From assembly GCA_905236725.1 (NCBI GenBank), contig CAJOCT010000027.1:3833-46566 (forward strand): 42,734 nt of DNA, in the 5' to 3' direction. This DNA is from an uncultured Selenomonadaceae bacterium (lineage in GTDB: Bacteria > Bacillota > Negativicutes > Selenomonadales > Selenomonadaceae). A program made the position numbers and the translations under genes. This document shows positions 14,287 to 23,450 of the stretch, in pieces; positions within the stretch are counted from its first letter, which is position 1, and each line of letters begins with the position of its first letter. The notes under the pieces were generated by a model. It did no database searches. It saw only the letters and a list, made by a program, of their open reading frames with translations, and had not been told where the DNA came from.

Positions 14287-15822
14287 TTGTTGCTGAAAAA
14301 ATTTATTGACCTTTGTCACACCGAAAAAATTCTTTACGGCAAAAAAATTATCGTTGCAGTTTCCGGCGGCGCGGACTCTTTGGCACTTGCCGACTTGCTC
14401 AACCGTTCACGACAGAAATTTAAAACTGAAATCTGTATCGCCCACTATGAACACGGTTTGCGGGGAAAAACTTCACTTGAGGACGCGGAATTTGTCGAAG
14501 AATTTGCGAAAAATTTGGGAATCGAATTTTTCTGCGAAAGTGGCAACGTCAAAAATTTTTCGGCGGAAAATAAAATTTCGATTGAAACGGCGGCAAGAAT
14601 TTTGCGTTATGAATTTTTATCAAAAGTCAAGCAAGAAAAAAATTTCGACGCAATCGCACTTGCTCACCACGCCGACGATCAGGCGGAGACAATTTTGATG
14701 AGACTTCTGCGCGGCTCAACTTCAACAGGTCTTTCGGCAATGAAATTTTCCGCACTGTCGAAAGATTACGGCTTGTTGCTTCGACCTCTGCTGAAGTTCA
14801 GAAAATCCGCGCTTGAAAAATATTGTGCTCTGCAAGGATTTATGGCGAGAGTTGACGAAACAAATTTTCAAGCCGACGCGACGAGAAATAAAATTCGCTT
14901 GGAACTTTTGCCGATGCTTGAAAAATTTAATCCCGCGATTGTCGAAACTCTTTGCAGATTCGCGGAAAATTCGGCGGAAGAATCGGACTTTATCAACTCG
15001 GAAGTCGAAAAAATTTTTCCCCAAGTCGTTGAAGGCGATAAACTTTTGCAAAAAGAATTTTTAAAACTCCATACCGTTTTGCAAAGAGAGGTCATAAAAA
15101 AATTTCTCGGCAACGTGAAAGATTTGGGCTTTGTGCATTTTGAGAGCGTGCGAAAAGTTTTGACGGAAAATTTATCCGGCGTTGAACTTCCGCACAAACT
15201 CCGAGCAAATTTAAAACACGGCAACCTAACCGTCACAAAAAATTTTTATGAGAAAGGACTGGTTACATTGAAAACCAAAGAAGATTACATCGAGCGCGTG
15301 CTTTACACGGAGGAGGAAATTGACAAGCGCGTCAAGGAACTCAGCGCGAAAATCAGCGAGGACTACAAGGACATCAAAAAACCGCTTTTGACGGTCGGAA
15401 TTTTGAACGGCGCAGTTATGTTTTACACGGACATCGTTCGCCGTTTGACTATCCCCGTTCACTTCGACTTTTTAATCGCTTCAAGTTACGACGCAAGTGC
15501 GCAGACCAGCGGCAAGGTCAATATCTTGAAAAATATCGACAACGATCCGAAAGGTCGCGATATTCTTTTGATTGAAGATATTATCGACTCCGGTACGACT
15601 ATGGATTATCTTTTGACGTACTTCAAGAGCCGCGGCGCGGCAAGCGTCAAACTTTGCACACTGTTAAACAAGCCTTCGCGCAGAAAAATTGAAGTTGAAA
15701 TCGATTATTGCGGCTTTGAAGTCCCCGACGATTTTATTGTAGGGTACGGGCTCGATTTTGCTCAACATTATCGCAACCTGCCTTATCTCGGAATTTTGAA
15801 ACGCAGTATATATTCAAAATGA
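14287..15822 (+). CDS. tilS: TilS-Hpt fusion: tRNA(Ile)-lysidine synthetase / hypoxanthine phosphoribosyltransferase
   Basis: One 511-aa ORF joins two enzymes that are separate neighbours in many Firmicutes. Residues 1-about 325 are TilS, which attaches lysine to C34 of tRNA-Ile2; the PP-loop SGGADS is at 26-31, with HYEHGLRG and LAHHADDQAETILMRL after it. Residues about 328-511 are hypoxanthine-guanine phosphoribosyltransferase for purine salvage, with the PRPP motif ILLIEDIIDSGTTMD and RRLTIPVHFDF. The TilS C-terminal domain seems shortened. AAAGGA followed by TTG at 15268 sits exactly at the junction, so free Hpt might also be made. The start is TTG (14287 or 14290) behind GGGGGTGAT. Confidence 0.92.
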   Translation: MLLKKFIDLCHTEKILYGKKIIVAVSGGADSLALADLLNRSRQKFKTEICIAHYEHGLRGKTSLEDAEFVEEFAKNLGIEFFCESGNVKNFSAENKISIETAARILRYEFLSKVKQEKNFDAIALAHHADDQAETILMRLLRGSTSTGLSAMKFSALSKDYGLLLRPLLKFRKSALEKYCALQGFMARVDETNFQADATRNKIRLELLPMLEKFNPAIVETLCRFAENSAEESDFINSEVEKIFPQVVEGDKLLQKEFLKLHTVLQREVIKKFLGNVKDLGFVHFESVRKVLTENLSGVELPHKLRANLKHGNLTVTKNFYEKGLVTLKTKEDYIERVLYTEEEIDKRVKELSAKISEDYKDIKKPLLTVGILNGAVMFYTDIVRRLTIPVHFDFLIASSYDASAQTSGKVNILKNIDNDPKGRDILLIEDIIDSGTTMDYLLTYFKSRGAASVKLCTLLNKPSRRKIEVEIDYCGFEVPDDFIVGYGLDFAQHYRNLPYLGILKRSIYSK

Positions 15823-15901
15823 GGTGAAGAGGTCATAAGGTGAAAAGGTTGTAAGAGAACTGAAAATCTTTCCACCTTTCCGCCTGCTCACCTTTCCACC
15901 T
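15822..15901. repeat. Inverted array of tandem AGGTGAAA-type octamers between tilS-hpt and ftsH
   Basis: From the last base of the tilS-hpt stop codon run four direct octamers beginning AGGT (AGGTGAAG and AGGTCATA are the first two; 15822-15853). After a 16-base spacer, four inverted octamers (15870-15901) read on the minus strand as AGGTGGAA, AGGTGAGC, then AGGCGGAA and AGGTGGAA. The arms can fold into a long imperfect hairpin. The ftsH ribosome site begins just after it. Confidence 0.85.
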
Positions 15902-15923
15902 TATAGAAAAGGAGCGTTATCTG

Positions 15924-17852
15924 TTGAATAGTTTTTTGCGAAACGTCGGCTTTTATTTGCTGGTGATATTCGTCGCGATAACTGCATATGATTATTTTTC
16001 GGTAAAACCGCAGACCGTTGAGGAGACAAGTTATTCGCAATTTTTACAGCGCGTGGACGCGGGCGAAGTGTCGAAAGTAACTTTGGTAAAAAATTCCATC
16101 AAGGCAGTTAAAAAAGACGGCGGGGAATTTACCACGATTGCCCCCGACGAACCTTTGGGCGACGAAACACTTGTAAGCAAATTGGAAGCGAAGGGCGTGG
16201 AAATAATTGCACAAAACCCGAAAGAGCCGCCTTGGTGGATGACGCTCCTTTCTTCTTTCCTGCCGATTTTAATTTTAATCGGTTTTTGGTTCTTCATAAT
16301 GAATCAAACGCAGGGCTCGGGCAGTAAAGTTATGTCGTTCGGAAAAAGCCGGGCGCGAATGTCGAACGGCAACAAAGTCAAGGTAACTTTCAACGACGTT
16401 GCCGGCGCGGACGAAGCTAAAGAAGAACTTCAAGAAGTCGTGGAATTTTTAAAACACCCGAAAAAATTTAACGACTTGGGCGCGAAAATTCCCAAAGGCG
16501 TTTTACTTTTCGGACCTCCCGGCACAGGTAAAACTTTATTGGCGAAGGCCGTTGCGGGTGAAGCGGGAGTCGCATTTTTCTCGATAAGCGGATCTGATTT
16601 TGTTGAAATGTTTGTCGGTGTCGGTGCGTCAAGAGTTCGCGATTTATTTGCGCAGGCGAAAAAAAATTCTCCTTGCATAATTTTTATTGACGAAATTGAC
16701 GCGGTAGGTCGTCAGCGCGGCGCGGGTTTCAGTGGCGGACATGATGAGCGTGAACAAACTTTAAATCAGCTTTTAGTCGAAATGGACGGCTTCGCGGCGA
16801 ATGAGGGAATCATAATCATCGCGGCAACGAACAGACCCGATATTTTGGACAACGCACTTTTAAGACCCGGCAGATTTGACAGGCAAATTGTCGTCGATAA
16901 ACCCGATGTCAAAGGTCGCGTCGCAATTTTAAAAGTTCACTCGAAAGGCAAGCCGATTGCTTCTGATGCGGATATGGACATTATCGCGCGAAGAACTCCA
17001 GGATTTACCGGCGCGGATTTGGCTAACCTTGTCAACGAAGCGGCACTTTTGGCGGCGCGAAGAGATAAGCACGAAATTAACATGACCGAGCTTGAAGAGT
17101 CTATCGAACGCGTTATGGCGGGCCCTGAAAGAAAATCTAAAGTAATGAGCGACGACGAGAAAAAATTGACCGCTTATCACGAGGGCGGACATGCTCTTGT
17201 CGGAATGATGTTAAAACACGCCGATCCCGTTCACAAAGTTACGATTATTCCGAGAGGTCGCGCAGGCGGTTATACTTTGATGTTGCCGAAAGAAGACAGA
17301 AATTATGCCACGCGCTCCGAACTTCTCGACAGGCTGAAAGTTTCGATGGGCGGACGAGTTGCCGAAGAAATTGTTTTGAATGAAATTTCAACCGGCGCAT
17401 CACAAGATATTCAGCAGGCCAGTAAAATTGTTCGTTCGATGATTATGCAGTACGGAATGAGCGAAGTTTTGGGACCCGTCGCTTATGGAAGTGACCAGGC
17501 TCAACAATTTTTGCTCGGCGGACAGAATCAGCGAAATTATTCCGAAGAAGTCGCCGGCGAAATCGACAAAGAAGTTCATAAATATATGGAAGAGGCTTAC
17601 GAGGCTTGCCGCACGATTATCAACGAACACCGCCACGAATTGGATTTGATTGCGCAGGCGTTGATGGAAAAAGAAACTTTGACGGCGCAGGAACTCAAAG
17701 AAATTGTCGAAGGCGTTGCGGAAGAAAAATCCGATCCGATGATTGACCTTGCGAAAAAAATTTCTGACGTGCGAGTGGAACTTTCAAAGGCTGTCGAAAA
17801 AATCCCCGAACCGATTTTCAACTCCGATAATTCGGATCCCACGCCCGTTTAA
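15924..17852 (+). CDS. ftsH: ATP-dependent zinc metalloprotease FtsH
   Basis: This membrane-anchored AAA+ protease degrades damaged membrane proteins and short-lived regulators. The 642-aa product has a first transmembrane helix (about 7-23), an extracytoplasmic domain, a second helix (about 107-126), the AAA domain with Walker A GPPGTGKT (197-204), Walker B IIFIDE (252-257), the arginine-finger region RPGRFDR (314-320), and the zinc-binding HEGGH (419-423). The start is TTG 15924 with AAGGAG upstream. It closes the divIC-tilS-hpt-ftsH block. The C-terminus is unremarkable. Confidence 0.97.
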   Translation: MNSFLRNVGFYLLVIFVAITAYDYFSVKPQTVEETSYSQFLQRVDAGEVSKVTLVKNSIKAVKKDGGEFTTIAPDEPLGDETLVSKLEAKGVEIIAQNPKEPPWWMTLLSSFLPILILIGFWFFIMNQTQGSGSKVMSFGKSRARMSNGNKVKVTFNDVAGADEAKEELQEVVEFLKHPKKFNDLGAKIPKGVLLFGPPGTGKTLLAKAVAGEAGVAFFSISGSDFVEMFVGVGASRVRDLFAQAKKNSPCIIFIDEIDAVGRQRGAGFSGGHDEREQTLNQLLVEMDGFAANEGIIIIAATNRPDILDNALLRPGRFDRQIVVDKPDVKGRVAILKVHSKGKPIASDADMDIIARRTPGFTGADLANLVNEAALLAARRDKHEINMTELEESIERVMAGPERKSKVMSDDEKKLTAYHEGGHALVGMMLKHADPVHKVTIIPRGRAGGYTLMLPKEDRNYATRSELLDRLKVSMGGRVAEEIVLNEISTGASQDIQQASKIVRSMIMQYGMSEVLGPVAYGSDQAQQFLLGGQNQRNYSEEVAGEIDKEVHKYMEEAYEACRTIINEHRHELDLIAQALMEKETLTAQELKEIVEGVAEEKSDPMIDLAKKISDVRVELSKAVEKIPEPIFNSDNSDPTPV

Positions 17853-17867
17853 TTTGAGGTGACTGCT

Positions 17868-18767
17868 TTGAAAAAATCTCCGCTTGTAAGTATAATTATT
17901 CCCACTTTCAACCGCCCAAAATATTTTAAAATTGCGCTGGAATCTGCGTTAAATCAAACTTACAAAAATTTTGAAATTTTCGTTTCAGACAACAGCACAA
18001 ATGGCGACACAGAAAATTTAATTCAACCTTACCTGAAAAAATTTTCCAACGTAAAATATTTTCGTCACAAAAATTTTTCTGCAAGTGATAACTGGAATTT
18101 TGCGCGAAATTACAACAATCCCGACGCGGAATTTGTCAACTGGCTTTTGGACGACGATTTATTTCATCCTCGAAAGTTAGAAATTATGGTCGATATTCTG
18201 CAAGAAAATTCCGACTGTTCGATGTGTTCTTCTGTGAGAAATGTTATCGACGCGGAAGGAAATATCACGAAACAAAAGCCGAATCTCGCGGATTTTCCCA
18301 TGTTGAAAGAATCCGGCAAAATTCTCGGCGAAAGTGCCGGAGAATTACTTTTAAAGATTGGAACAAATTATATCGGTGAGCCGACAACCGCTTTGATAAG
18401 AAAAAGTTGTCTTCGCAACAACGATCTTTGTTGGGCGGAAGATGAGCAGGGATTTTTCGCGCTGATTGATGTTTCCACTTGGTGCCAACTTTTGAGTCAA
18501 GGAAATTTATTTTGGATAAACGAGCCTTTGAGTGCTTTCAGAATGCATGCTGGGCAGGCAACAAATTGGCTTGGCAGCGACGCGGCTTTTGAAGTCAGTT
18601 GGGCGAAAATTTTTAAAACGGCTTGGGAGAAAAAAATTTTCATAAAGACTGAAAAAGAATTGCGACGACAAATTATCGGCTGGATTTACAGCGCGGACAG
18701 ACGTTTGGCGGATGCATTTCAAAATAACGGAAAAAACTATGGTCGCGATGCTCCAAGCTCTTTATAA
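17868..18767 (+). CDS. Family 2 glycosyltransferase, C-terminus frameshifted
   Basis: The GT-A fold N-terminus is clear: VSIIIPTFNRPKYFKIALESAL, then the DDD metal and nucleotide-sugar site in WLLDDDLFHP. It would transfer a sugar to a surface polysaccharide or protein. TTG 17868 follows GAGGTGAC; a GTG at 17859 is less well placed. Near the end, at an A6 run (18731-18736), the reading frame appears broken. The next frame continues with KTMVAMLQALYNGYEINLP and ends at 18834, which reads like the natural C-terminus and leaves normal spacing to the next gene. The annotated frame instead ends in an unlikely SSL tail. This is either a real indel, slippage, or a sequence error. Confidence 0.8.
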   Translation: MKKSPLVSIIIPTFNRPKYFKIALESALNQTYKNFEIFVSDNSTNGDTENLIQPYLKKFSNVKYFRHKNFSASDNWNFARNYNNPDAEFVNWLLDDDLFHPRKLEIMVDILQENSDCSMCSSVRNVIDAEGNITKQKPNLADFPMLKESGKILGESAGELLLKIGTNYIGEPTTALIRKSCLRNNDLCWAEDEQGFFALIDVSTWCQLLSQGNLFWINEPLSAFRMHAGQATNWLGSDAAFEVSWAKIFKTAWEKKIFIKTEKELRRQIIGWIYSADRRLADAFQNNGKNYGRDAPSSL

Positions 18768-18848
18768 CGGTTACGAAATAAATTTGCCGCAAAGAAATTA
18801 TGACAAGAAAGACAGAATCAGATATTTATCTTAGAAGAGGTGAAGACC

Positions 18849-20372
18849 GTGAAAAAAAATTTGGTGATGGGGGCGGGTAGTAATTACGGGTGGTATATTT
18901 TTGAGCCGTTTATTCGCTCTTTCGTAAAAAATGTTCCGAATGCGGATCTCGTCTTGTTTGTGGACAATAATTCGGATTTTACCCTCCACAAAATGAAAGC
19001 AGTAGTCGGAGACAGGCTGAATTTTGAACCTTTTCCCGAATCTCTTCGTTCCGGCAGACCCAACAACATTCGTTGGAAACTTTTTTTGGACTATGTTGAA
19101 AAGTACGGCGAAAATTATGAACAAATTTTAACCACAGATGTTCGTGATGTGATTTTTCAAGCAGACATTTTTGAAAATTTTTCGGATCAAAAAAGTTATT
19201 TGGGCTATACGCTTGAGGCAGATAATATTCGCGGAGAAAAAGGCGGCTCCGATTTAAATTACAAATGGATTACCGAGCTTTATGGAAAAGAAGAGGCAGA
19301 TTTTCTTGGTGACAAAAATATTTTGTGTGACGGGACTGTTATAGGAACTGTCCATGAAATGAAAATTTTTTTAAAAAAAATGTGGGAAAATATGCCCAGA
19401 GAAAAATTTCATGATCAAACAGTTCAACAATATCTCATTTATCATAACCTTTTGCCGATTGAAAATTTAATTCCGATTGATTGTTGGACCGGAGCAATTT
19501 TTACTTCCTATGTTTATCACGAATGGAATCCCATTGAGGTAAAAGACAATTTGATTTTGCGCGGAGACGGAAACGTTCCCGCCGTTGTTCATCAGTATGA
19601 CCGTCAAGATTTTTTGACTAAAATTATTGACAAGATTTATCGTTCTTCTGACGGGCAGCCGGATGAAAATTTTATCGATACAAAAAGTTTGATTGATCGA
19701 ATGCCGTATTTAATAAAAAATGAAAAATTTAGTACTGTAGCTGAATTTTTTTCAAAGTATTTGTCGAACGACGCAGAATTGACAAAATATTTCAAAGAAA
19801 TCATCGGCTGTTGGGAACTTCTTTCCGAAAAAAGACGTTCTGATCCTTCGGCGGACGCTTTGGGAGTGATTTTTCAACATAAAATAATTGCCATATCGAA
19901 TGACAATTTTTATTTGAATCATGGAAAGTCGATCTGTAACGCTTTGAAACAATGCAGAAAAAATCAGTACACCCTTATTGAAGGCTTTGAAGATTGGACA
20001 AAACAAAAAATTGTCAAAGCTGTTAAATGGCATCTTGAACATAACAACGCACCAAGATACGCTGCGTGTGTTTTTCTGATGAATGAAATGGAATTGACTG
20101 ACTGCGAATGTTTTTATTTTTTGAATGCTGAATGGTACAGAAGTTTGGGAGAAAAAGATATGTCCTTTATGTATTGTCAAAAGGCATTGCAATCTCAAAA
20201 AATGGATTTTGATGAGAAAAAACGACTTATTTGCGAGTATCACAAAAAATTAATTGATGAAATGAAATTTTTCAAAAACCCAAGAGCGCAGTTTATTATT
20301 CCGACAAGTGGCGAAAATGAAAAAAATTTAATTTTTGATGTAGGCACTAACAGTTTTATCAAAACGACTTAA
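18849..20372 (+). CDS. Glycosyltransferase-like protein, intact copy of a tandem pair
   Basis: The roughly 507-aa product begins KKNLVMGAGSNYGWYIFEPFIRSF and carries ILTTDVRDVIFQADIF near residue 100, a DxRDV motif found in GT-A-like sugar transferases. ILRGDGNVPAVVHQYDR is the other strong block. The C-terminal ~230 residues are helical and may be a separate repeat-like domain. I cannot assign a donor or acceptor. GTG 18849 is chosen because GAGGTG lies just upstream. It is clearly paralogous to the broken gene that follows, and it sits after a family 2 glycosyltransferase, so a surface-glycan role is likely. Confidence 0.7.
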   Translation: MKKNLVMGAGSNYGWYIFEPFIRSFVKNVPNADLVLFVDNNSDFTLHKMKAVVGDRLNFEPFPESLRSGRPNNIRWKLFLDYVEKYGENYEQILTTDVRDVIFQADIFENFSDQKSYLGYTLEADNIRGEKGGSDLNYKWITELYGKEEADFLGDKNILCDGTVIGTVHEMKIFLKKMWENMPREKFHDQTVQQYLIYHNLLPIENLIPIDCWTGAIFTSYVYHEWNPIEVKDNLILRGDGNVPAVVHQYDRQDFLTKIIDKIYRSSDGQPDENFIDTKSLIDRMPYLIKNEKFSTVAEFFSKYLSNDAELTKYFKEIIGCWELLSEKRRSDPSADALGVIFQHKIIAISNDNFYLNHGKSICNALKQCRKNQYTLIEGFEDWTKQKIVKAVKWHLEHNNAPRYAACVFLMNEMELTDCECFYFLNAEWYRSLGEKDMSFMYCQKALQSQKMDFDEKKRLICEYHKKLIDEMKFFKNPRAQFIIPTSGENEKNLIFDVGTNSFIKTT

Positions 20373-20388
20373 AGGAAGAGAATTTAAA

Positions 20389-21817
20389 ATGAATGAGAAA
20401 AAAAATTTGGTTCTCGGCTTTGCAAAAGGTTACAACTGGTATCTTTTGGAGCCGTTCGTAAGGTCGTTTATAAAAAATGTTCCCAACGCCGATATGGTTT
20501 TGTTCATGGAAAATTATTCTGATTTTAAATGCGCCTTCGGGCGGAAAAATTATTGTTGAACCCGTCCCCGACGAATTGCGCGATGTTTTTCCTGCAAATT
20601 CGCGTTGGAAATTTTCTGCGGATTATATTGACGCGCACGGCGAAAAATACGGGCAGATTTTTCTTTCCGACACTCGCGACGTAATTTTTCAAAAAGATCT
20701 CTTTGAATGTTACAAAAATTATCCGAAGTATTTGGCCTGCGCGGAGGAAGATTTTGCGGGATATATTCGCAGTGACAAAACTGTTTGCGAATGGATCAGA
20801 GATGCATACGGTGAAGACGAACTGAAAAAAATGGCGGATAAATTTATGTATTGCCCCAGCACTGTCGCCGGCACTTACGAAGAAGTTAAAATTTTCGCGC
20901 GCAAGATGTGGGATTATATGCCGCGAAATGTGGATTTTTACGGGCTGGATTTGGCGGCGGAGTGTTACATAATGTATAACAATCTCGTCCCCGTCGAAAA
21001 TATTATGGAAGTTCGTTGCCACGAAGGCGAAATTCTTTCGTCATTTTGGTTTCACGTGATGAACCCGATTAAAATTAACGGAGAAAAAATTTTGCGCGGT
21101 GACGGAGGAGTTCCCGCAGTCGTTCATCAGTACGACAGACATGAAAAACTTGTCAACCTCGTCAACAAAATTTATCGTGAGCCGCTTACCGAGCCGAATG
21201 AAAATTTTACCGACGTTCAAAGCAGTCTCGATCAATTTTTTCACCTCGCACAAAATGAAAATTCTGCAATCCCGCTGAAATTTTTCATGAATTATCTCGA
21301 AGGCAAAAAAGTTTTTTCAAGAAAAGTCAATGACCTTATCGACGTTTGGAAAATGCTTTTAAAAAGAAAAAATCCCGCCCTTTCAACCGAACTTTTTGAA
21401 ATTGCGATTCAGCGCGAAATAATTTCTGCTTCGGAAAATAATTTTTATTTGAGTCACGGGCAAAAACTTTGTACACTCATAAACTTCTGCAAAAAAAACA
21501 ATCGTACGGTTATTGCGGAAATGCCCGACTTCGTCAAAAAAAATTCTCTCAAGGCAGTAAAATTTCACCTGGACAAAAAAAATTTCGACAGATATGTCAG
21601 GTGTTTGGAACTTTTAATTTTGGCAGGTCTCACCGAGCACGAATATTTTTATTTTCTGTTGGCAGAACTCAGTTTGGTTTTCAACAAAAAAGAAGTTGCG
21701 CTGGAATATTACAAAGACGCGGTTAAAATTACGGACGGCGATAAAGACGAGGAGGACGCTTTGAGCGGATATAAAGCCGAGATGAGAAAAAATTTGCCCG
21801 ACGAAATTCGCAGATAA
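20389..21817 (+). pseudogene. Frameshifted paralogue of the preceding glycosyltransferase-like gene
   Basis: The true start is ATG 20389 (AAAGGAAGAG upstream), giving NLVLGFAKGYNWYLLEPFVRSF, which matches the start of the upstream paralogue. That frame stops at 20557-20559. From about 20530 a different frame continues without interruption to 21817 with LSDTRDVIFQKDLF, ILRGDGGVPAVVHQYDR and the shared C-terminal domain. Compared with the intact copy, a few residues are missing at the break (after YSDF), so this looks like a small deletion plus frameshift rather than a single-base error. The downstream part alone lacks the N-terminal strand of the fold and a normal start. Confidence 0.85.
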
Positions 21818-21822
21818 TATTT

Positions 21823-21852
21823 TTGACAACGTGACAGTTTTAATAGTAAAAT
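21823..21852 (+). promoter_or_regulatory. Promoter of the cupin-MBL operon
   Basis: TTGACA (21823-21828) and TAAAAT (21847-21852) are 18 bases apart. Initiation would fall near 21859, inside the terminator stem that follows. Confidence 0.65.
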
Positions 21853-21854
21853 TG

Positions 21855-21889
21855 CGGAGGAAAAATTTTTCTTCCGTTATTTTTTTTTT
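21855..21889 (+). terminator. Terminator of the glycosyltransferase group, overlapping the cupin start site
   Basis: CGGAGGAAAAA (21855-21865) pairs with TTTTTCTTCCG (21866-21876) through one G-U pair, followed by a run of T. Transcripts arriving from upstream would form it. Transcripts begun at the 21823 promoter would start within it and escape. Confidence 0.7.
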
Positions 21890-21909
21890 GCAAAGGAGAG
21901 ATTTTTAAA

Positions 21910-22329
21910 ATGACTTTGGACGAATTGAAAAAAATCAGCATTTTCCTTGTCGGCGCGGAAAATACCAAGTACGCGGAATTTTTCGACGGGACGAGTTATC
22001 TCAATATGATTTCGCTTGATCAGGTCGTTATCGGCAACGTGAGTTTTGAGCCCGGTTGCAGAAATCATTGGCACATTCACCACGCGAAAAACGGCGGCGG
22101 TCAAATTCTTTTGGTGACGGCGGGACGCGGTTATTATCAGGAGTGGGGAAAACCTGCGCGCGAACTCAAGGCGGGCGATGTCGTTCATATTCCCGCTAAC
22201 GTCAAACACTGGCACGGCGCGGCGAAAGATTCTGCTTTTCAACATCTTGCAGTTGAAGTTGCGGGCGAAGAAACTTCCAACGAATGGTGCGAACCCGTTG
22301 ACGAAAAAGAATATTTGAAACTGAAATGA
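21910..22329 (+). CDS. Cupin domain protein
   Basis: A 139-aa single-domain cupin. The first metal motif is in GCRNHWHIHHAKNGGGQILLV (His53, His55, His57, Gln65) and the second in GDVVHIPANVKHWHGA (His100). This layout matches the cupins often found with carboxymuconolactone decarboxylase-like proteins, but no such gene is nearby. Reaction unknown; metal binding is likely. AAAGGAG precedes the ATG. The stop overlaps the start of the metallo-beta-lactamase-fold gene by four bases (ATGA), so the two are co-translated. Confidence 0.85.
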   Translation: MTLDELKKISIFLVGAENTKYAEFFDGTSYLNMISLDQVVIGNVSFEPGCRNHWHIHHAKNGGGQILLVTAGRGYYQEWGKPARELKAGDVVHIPANVKHWHGAAKDSAFQHLAVEVAGEETSNEWCEPVDEKEYLKLK

Positions 22330-23450
22330 ACAGAAGAAGTTTTATAAAAAATTTTTTAATCGGCGCGGGAGCTTTGACGGCGGCGGCAGGCGGAGGAATT
22401 TTTTATTACGTCAACCGCCCCGAATTCGGCAGACTTCCTCAAGGCGAACGGTTGAAAAAAATTTTGAACTCGCCGAATTATTACGGTGACCATTTCGACT
22501 ACTTCACGCCGATTCAAGTTATGGCGGAGGATTTTGAAGAGCCCGAAAACAGATTTACCGCCACATTAAAATTTTTATTCGGAGATAAATCTCACTTACT
22601 GCCTCATAAAAAATTGCCGACCGTCAAAACAAATTTAAAAGACCTGCCCGAAAATTTAGACTGCGCGGTCTGGATGGGACATTCGACGATTTATTTGCAA
22701 CTCGCGGGGAAAAAAATTTTGCTCGACCCGGTTTTTTCACCGTACGCCTCGCCGATTTTTTTCGTGAACAAGGCTTTTGAAGGCAGCAATATTTTTTCCG
22801 CGGAAGATTTTCCCGAACTTGATATTTTGGCGATAACTCACGACCATTGGGATCATCTCGATTACCCGACGGTTATGGCGTTGAAGTCGAAAGTAAAAAA
22901 AATTATTTGTCCGCTCGGAGTCGGCGAACATTTTGAACTTTGGAATTTTGATTTAAAAAACGTCATCGAAGAAGATTGGGACAGCGGAATTGACTTCGGC
23001 GACTTGAAAGTTTTTATTTTGCCGAATCAACATTTTTCCGGCAGATTTTTGAAAAGAAATCCGACAGAATGGTGCAGTTTCGCTTTCGTCACGCCGCAGA
23101 GAAAAATTTTTTGCAGCGGTGACGGCGGTTACGGCGAACATTTTAAAATGATCGGCGAAAAGTTTGGAAATTTCGACTGCGCTTTTATGGAGAACGGGCA
23201 ATATAATATGGCGTGGCATTTGATACACTGTCTGCCGAATGAAACTGCGCAGGCGGCGGAAGATGTTCGCGCAAAAAAAATCGTCCCGATTCACGCGGGG
23301 AAATTTGCGCTTGCCCGTCATGCTTGGAACGATCCTTATAAAGATTTAACGGCGGCAAGTGTCGGGAAAAATTATCGACTCTTGACGCCGCGCATCGGTG
23401 AACTTATAGATTTTTCAAGTGAGCAAAATTTTTCCGACTGGTTCAGTTAA
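22326..23450 (+). CDS. Metallo-beta-lactamase-fold hydrolase with a Tat-like signal or anchor
   Basis: The 374-aa product has the metal motif THDHWDHLD (His172, His174, Asp176, His177), later histidines in NQHFSGRF and PIHAGKF, and the WMGHSTIYLQLAGKKILLDPVFS region. This is the pattern of the NAPE-PLD/UlaG-like branch of the MBL family, often annotated as a phospholipase-like hydrolase. The N-terminus NRRSFIKNFLIGAGALTAAAGG has twin arginines and a hydrophobic stretch, so it is probably exported or anchored at the outer face of the membrane. It overlaps the cupin gene by four bases, and its 3' end overlaps the convergent GH32 gene by eight. Confidence 0.85.
   Translation: MNRRSFIKNFLIGAGALTAAAGGGIFYYVNRPEFGRLPQGERLKKILNSPNYYGDHFDYFTPIQVMAEDFEEPENRFTATLKFLFGDKSHLLPHKKLPTVKTNLKDLPENLDCAVWMGHSTIYLQLAGKKILLDPVFSPYASPIFFVNKAFEGSNIFSAEDFPELDILAITHDHWDHLDYPTVMALKSKVKKIICPLGVGEHFELWNFDLKNVIEEDWDSGIDFGDLKVFILPNQHFSGRFLKRNPTEWCSFAFVTPQRKIFCSGDGGYGEHFKMIGEKFGNFDCAFMENGQYNMAWHLIHCLPNETAQAAEDVRAKKIVPIHAGKFALARHAWNDPYKDLTAASVGKNYRLLTPRIGELIDFSSEQNFSDWFS

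Noticed and set aside
18731-18739. Programmed -1 frameshift at A-AAA-AAC in the glycosyltransferase gene
   Set aside because: The heptamer fits a -1 slippery site, but the plausible C-terminus is in the +1 frame; a -1 shift gives a different reading that ends soon at a TAA.
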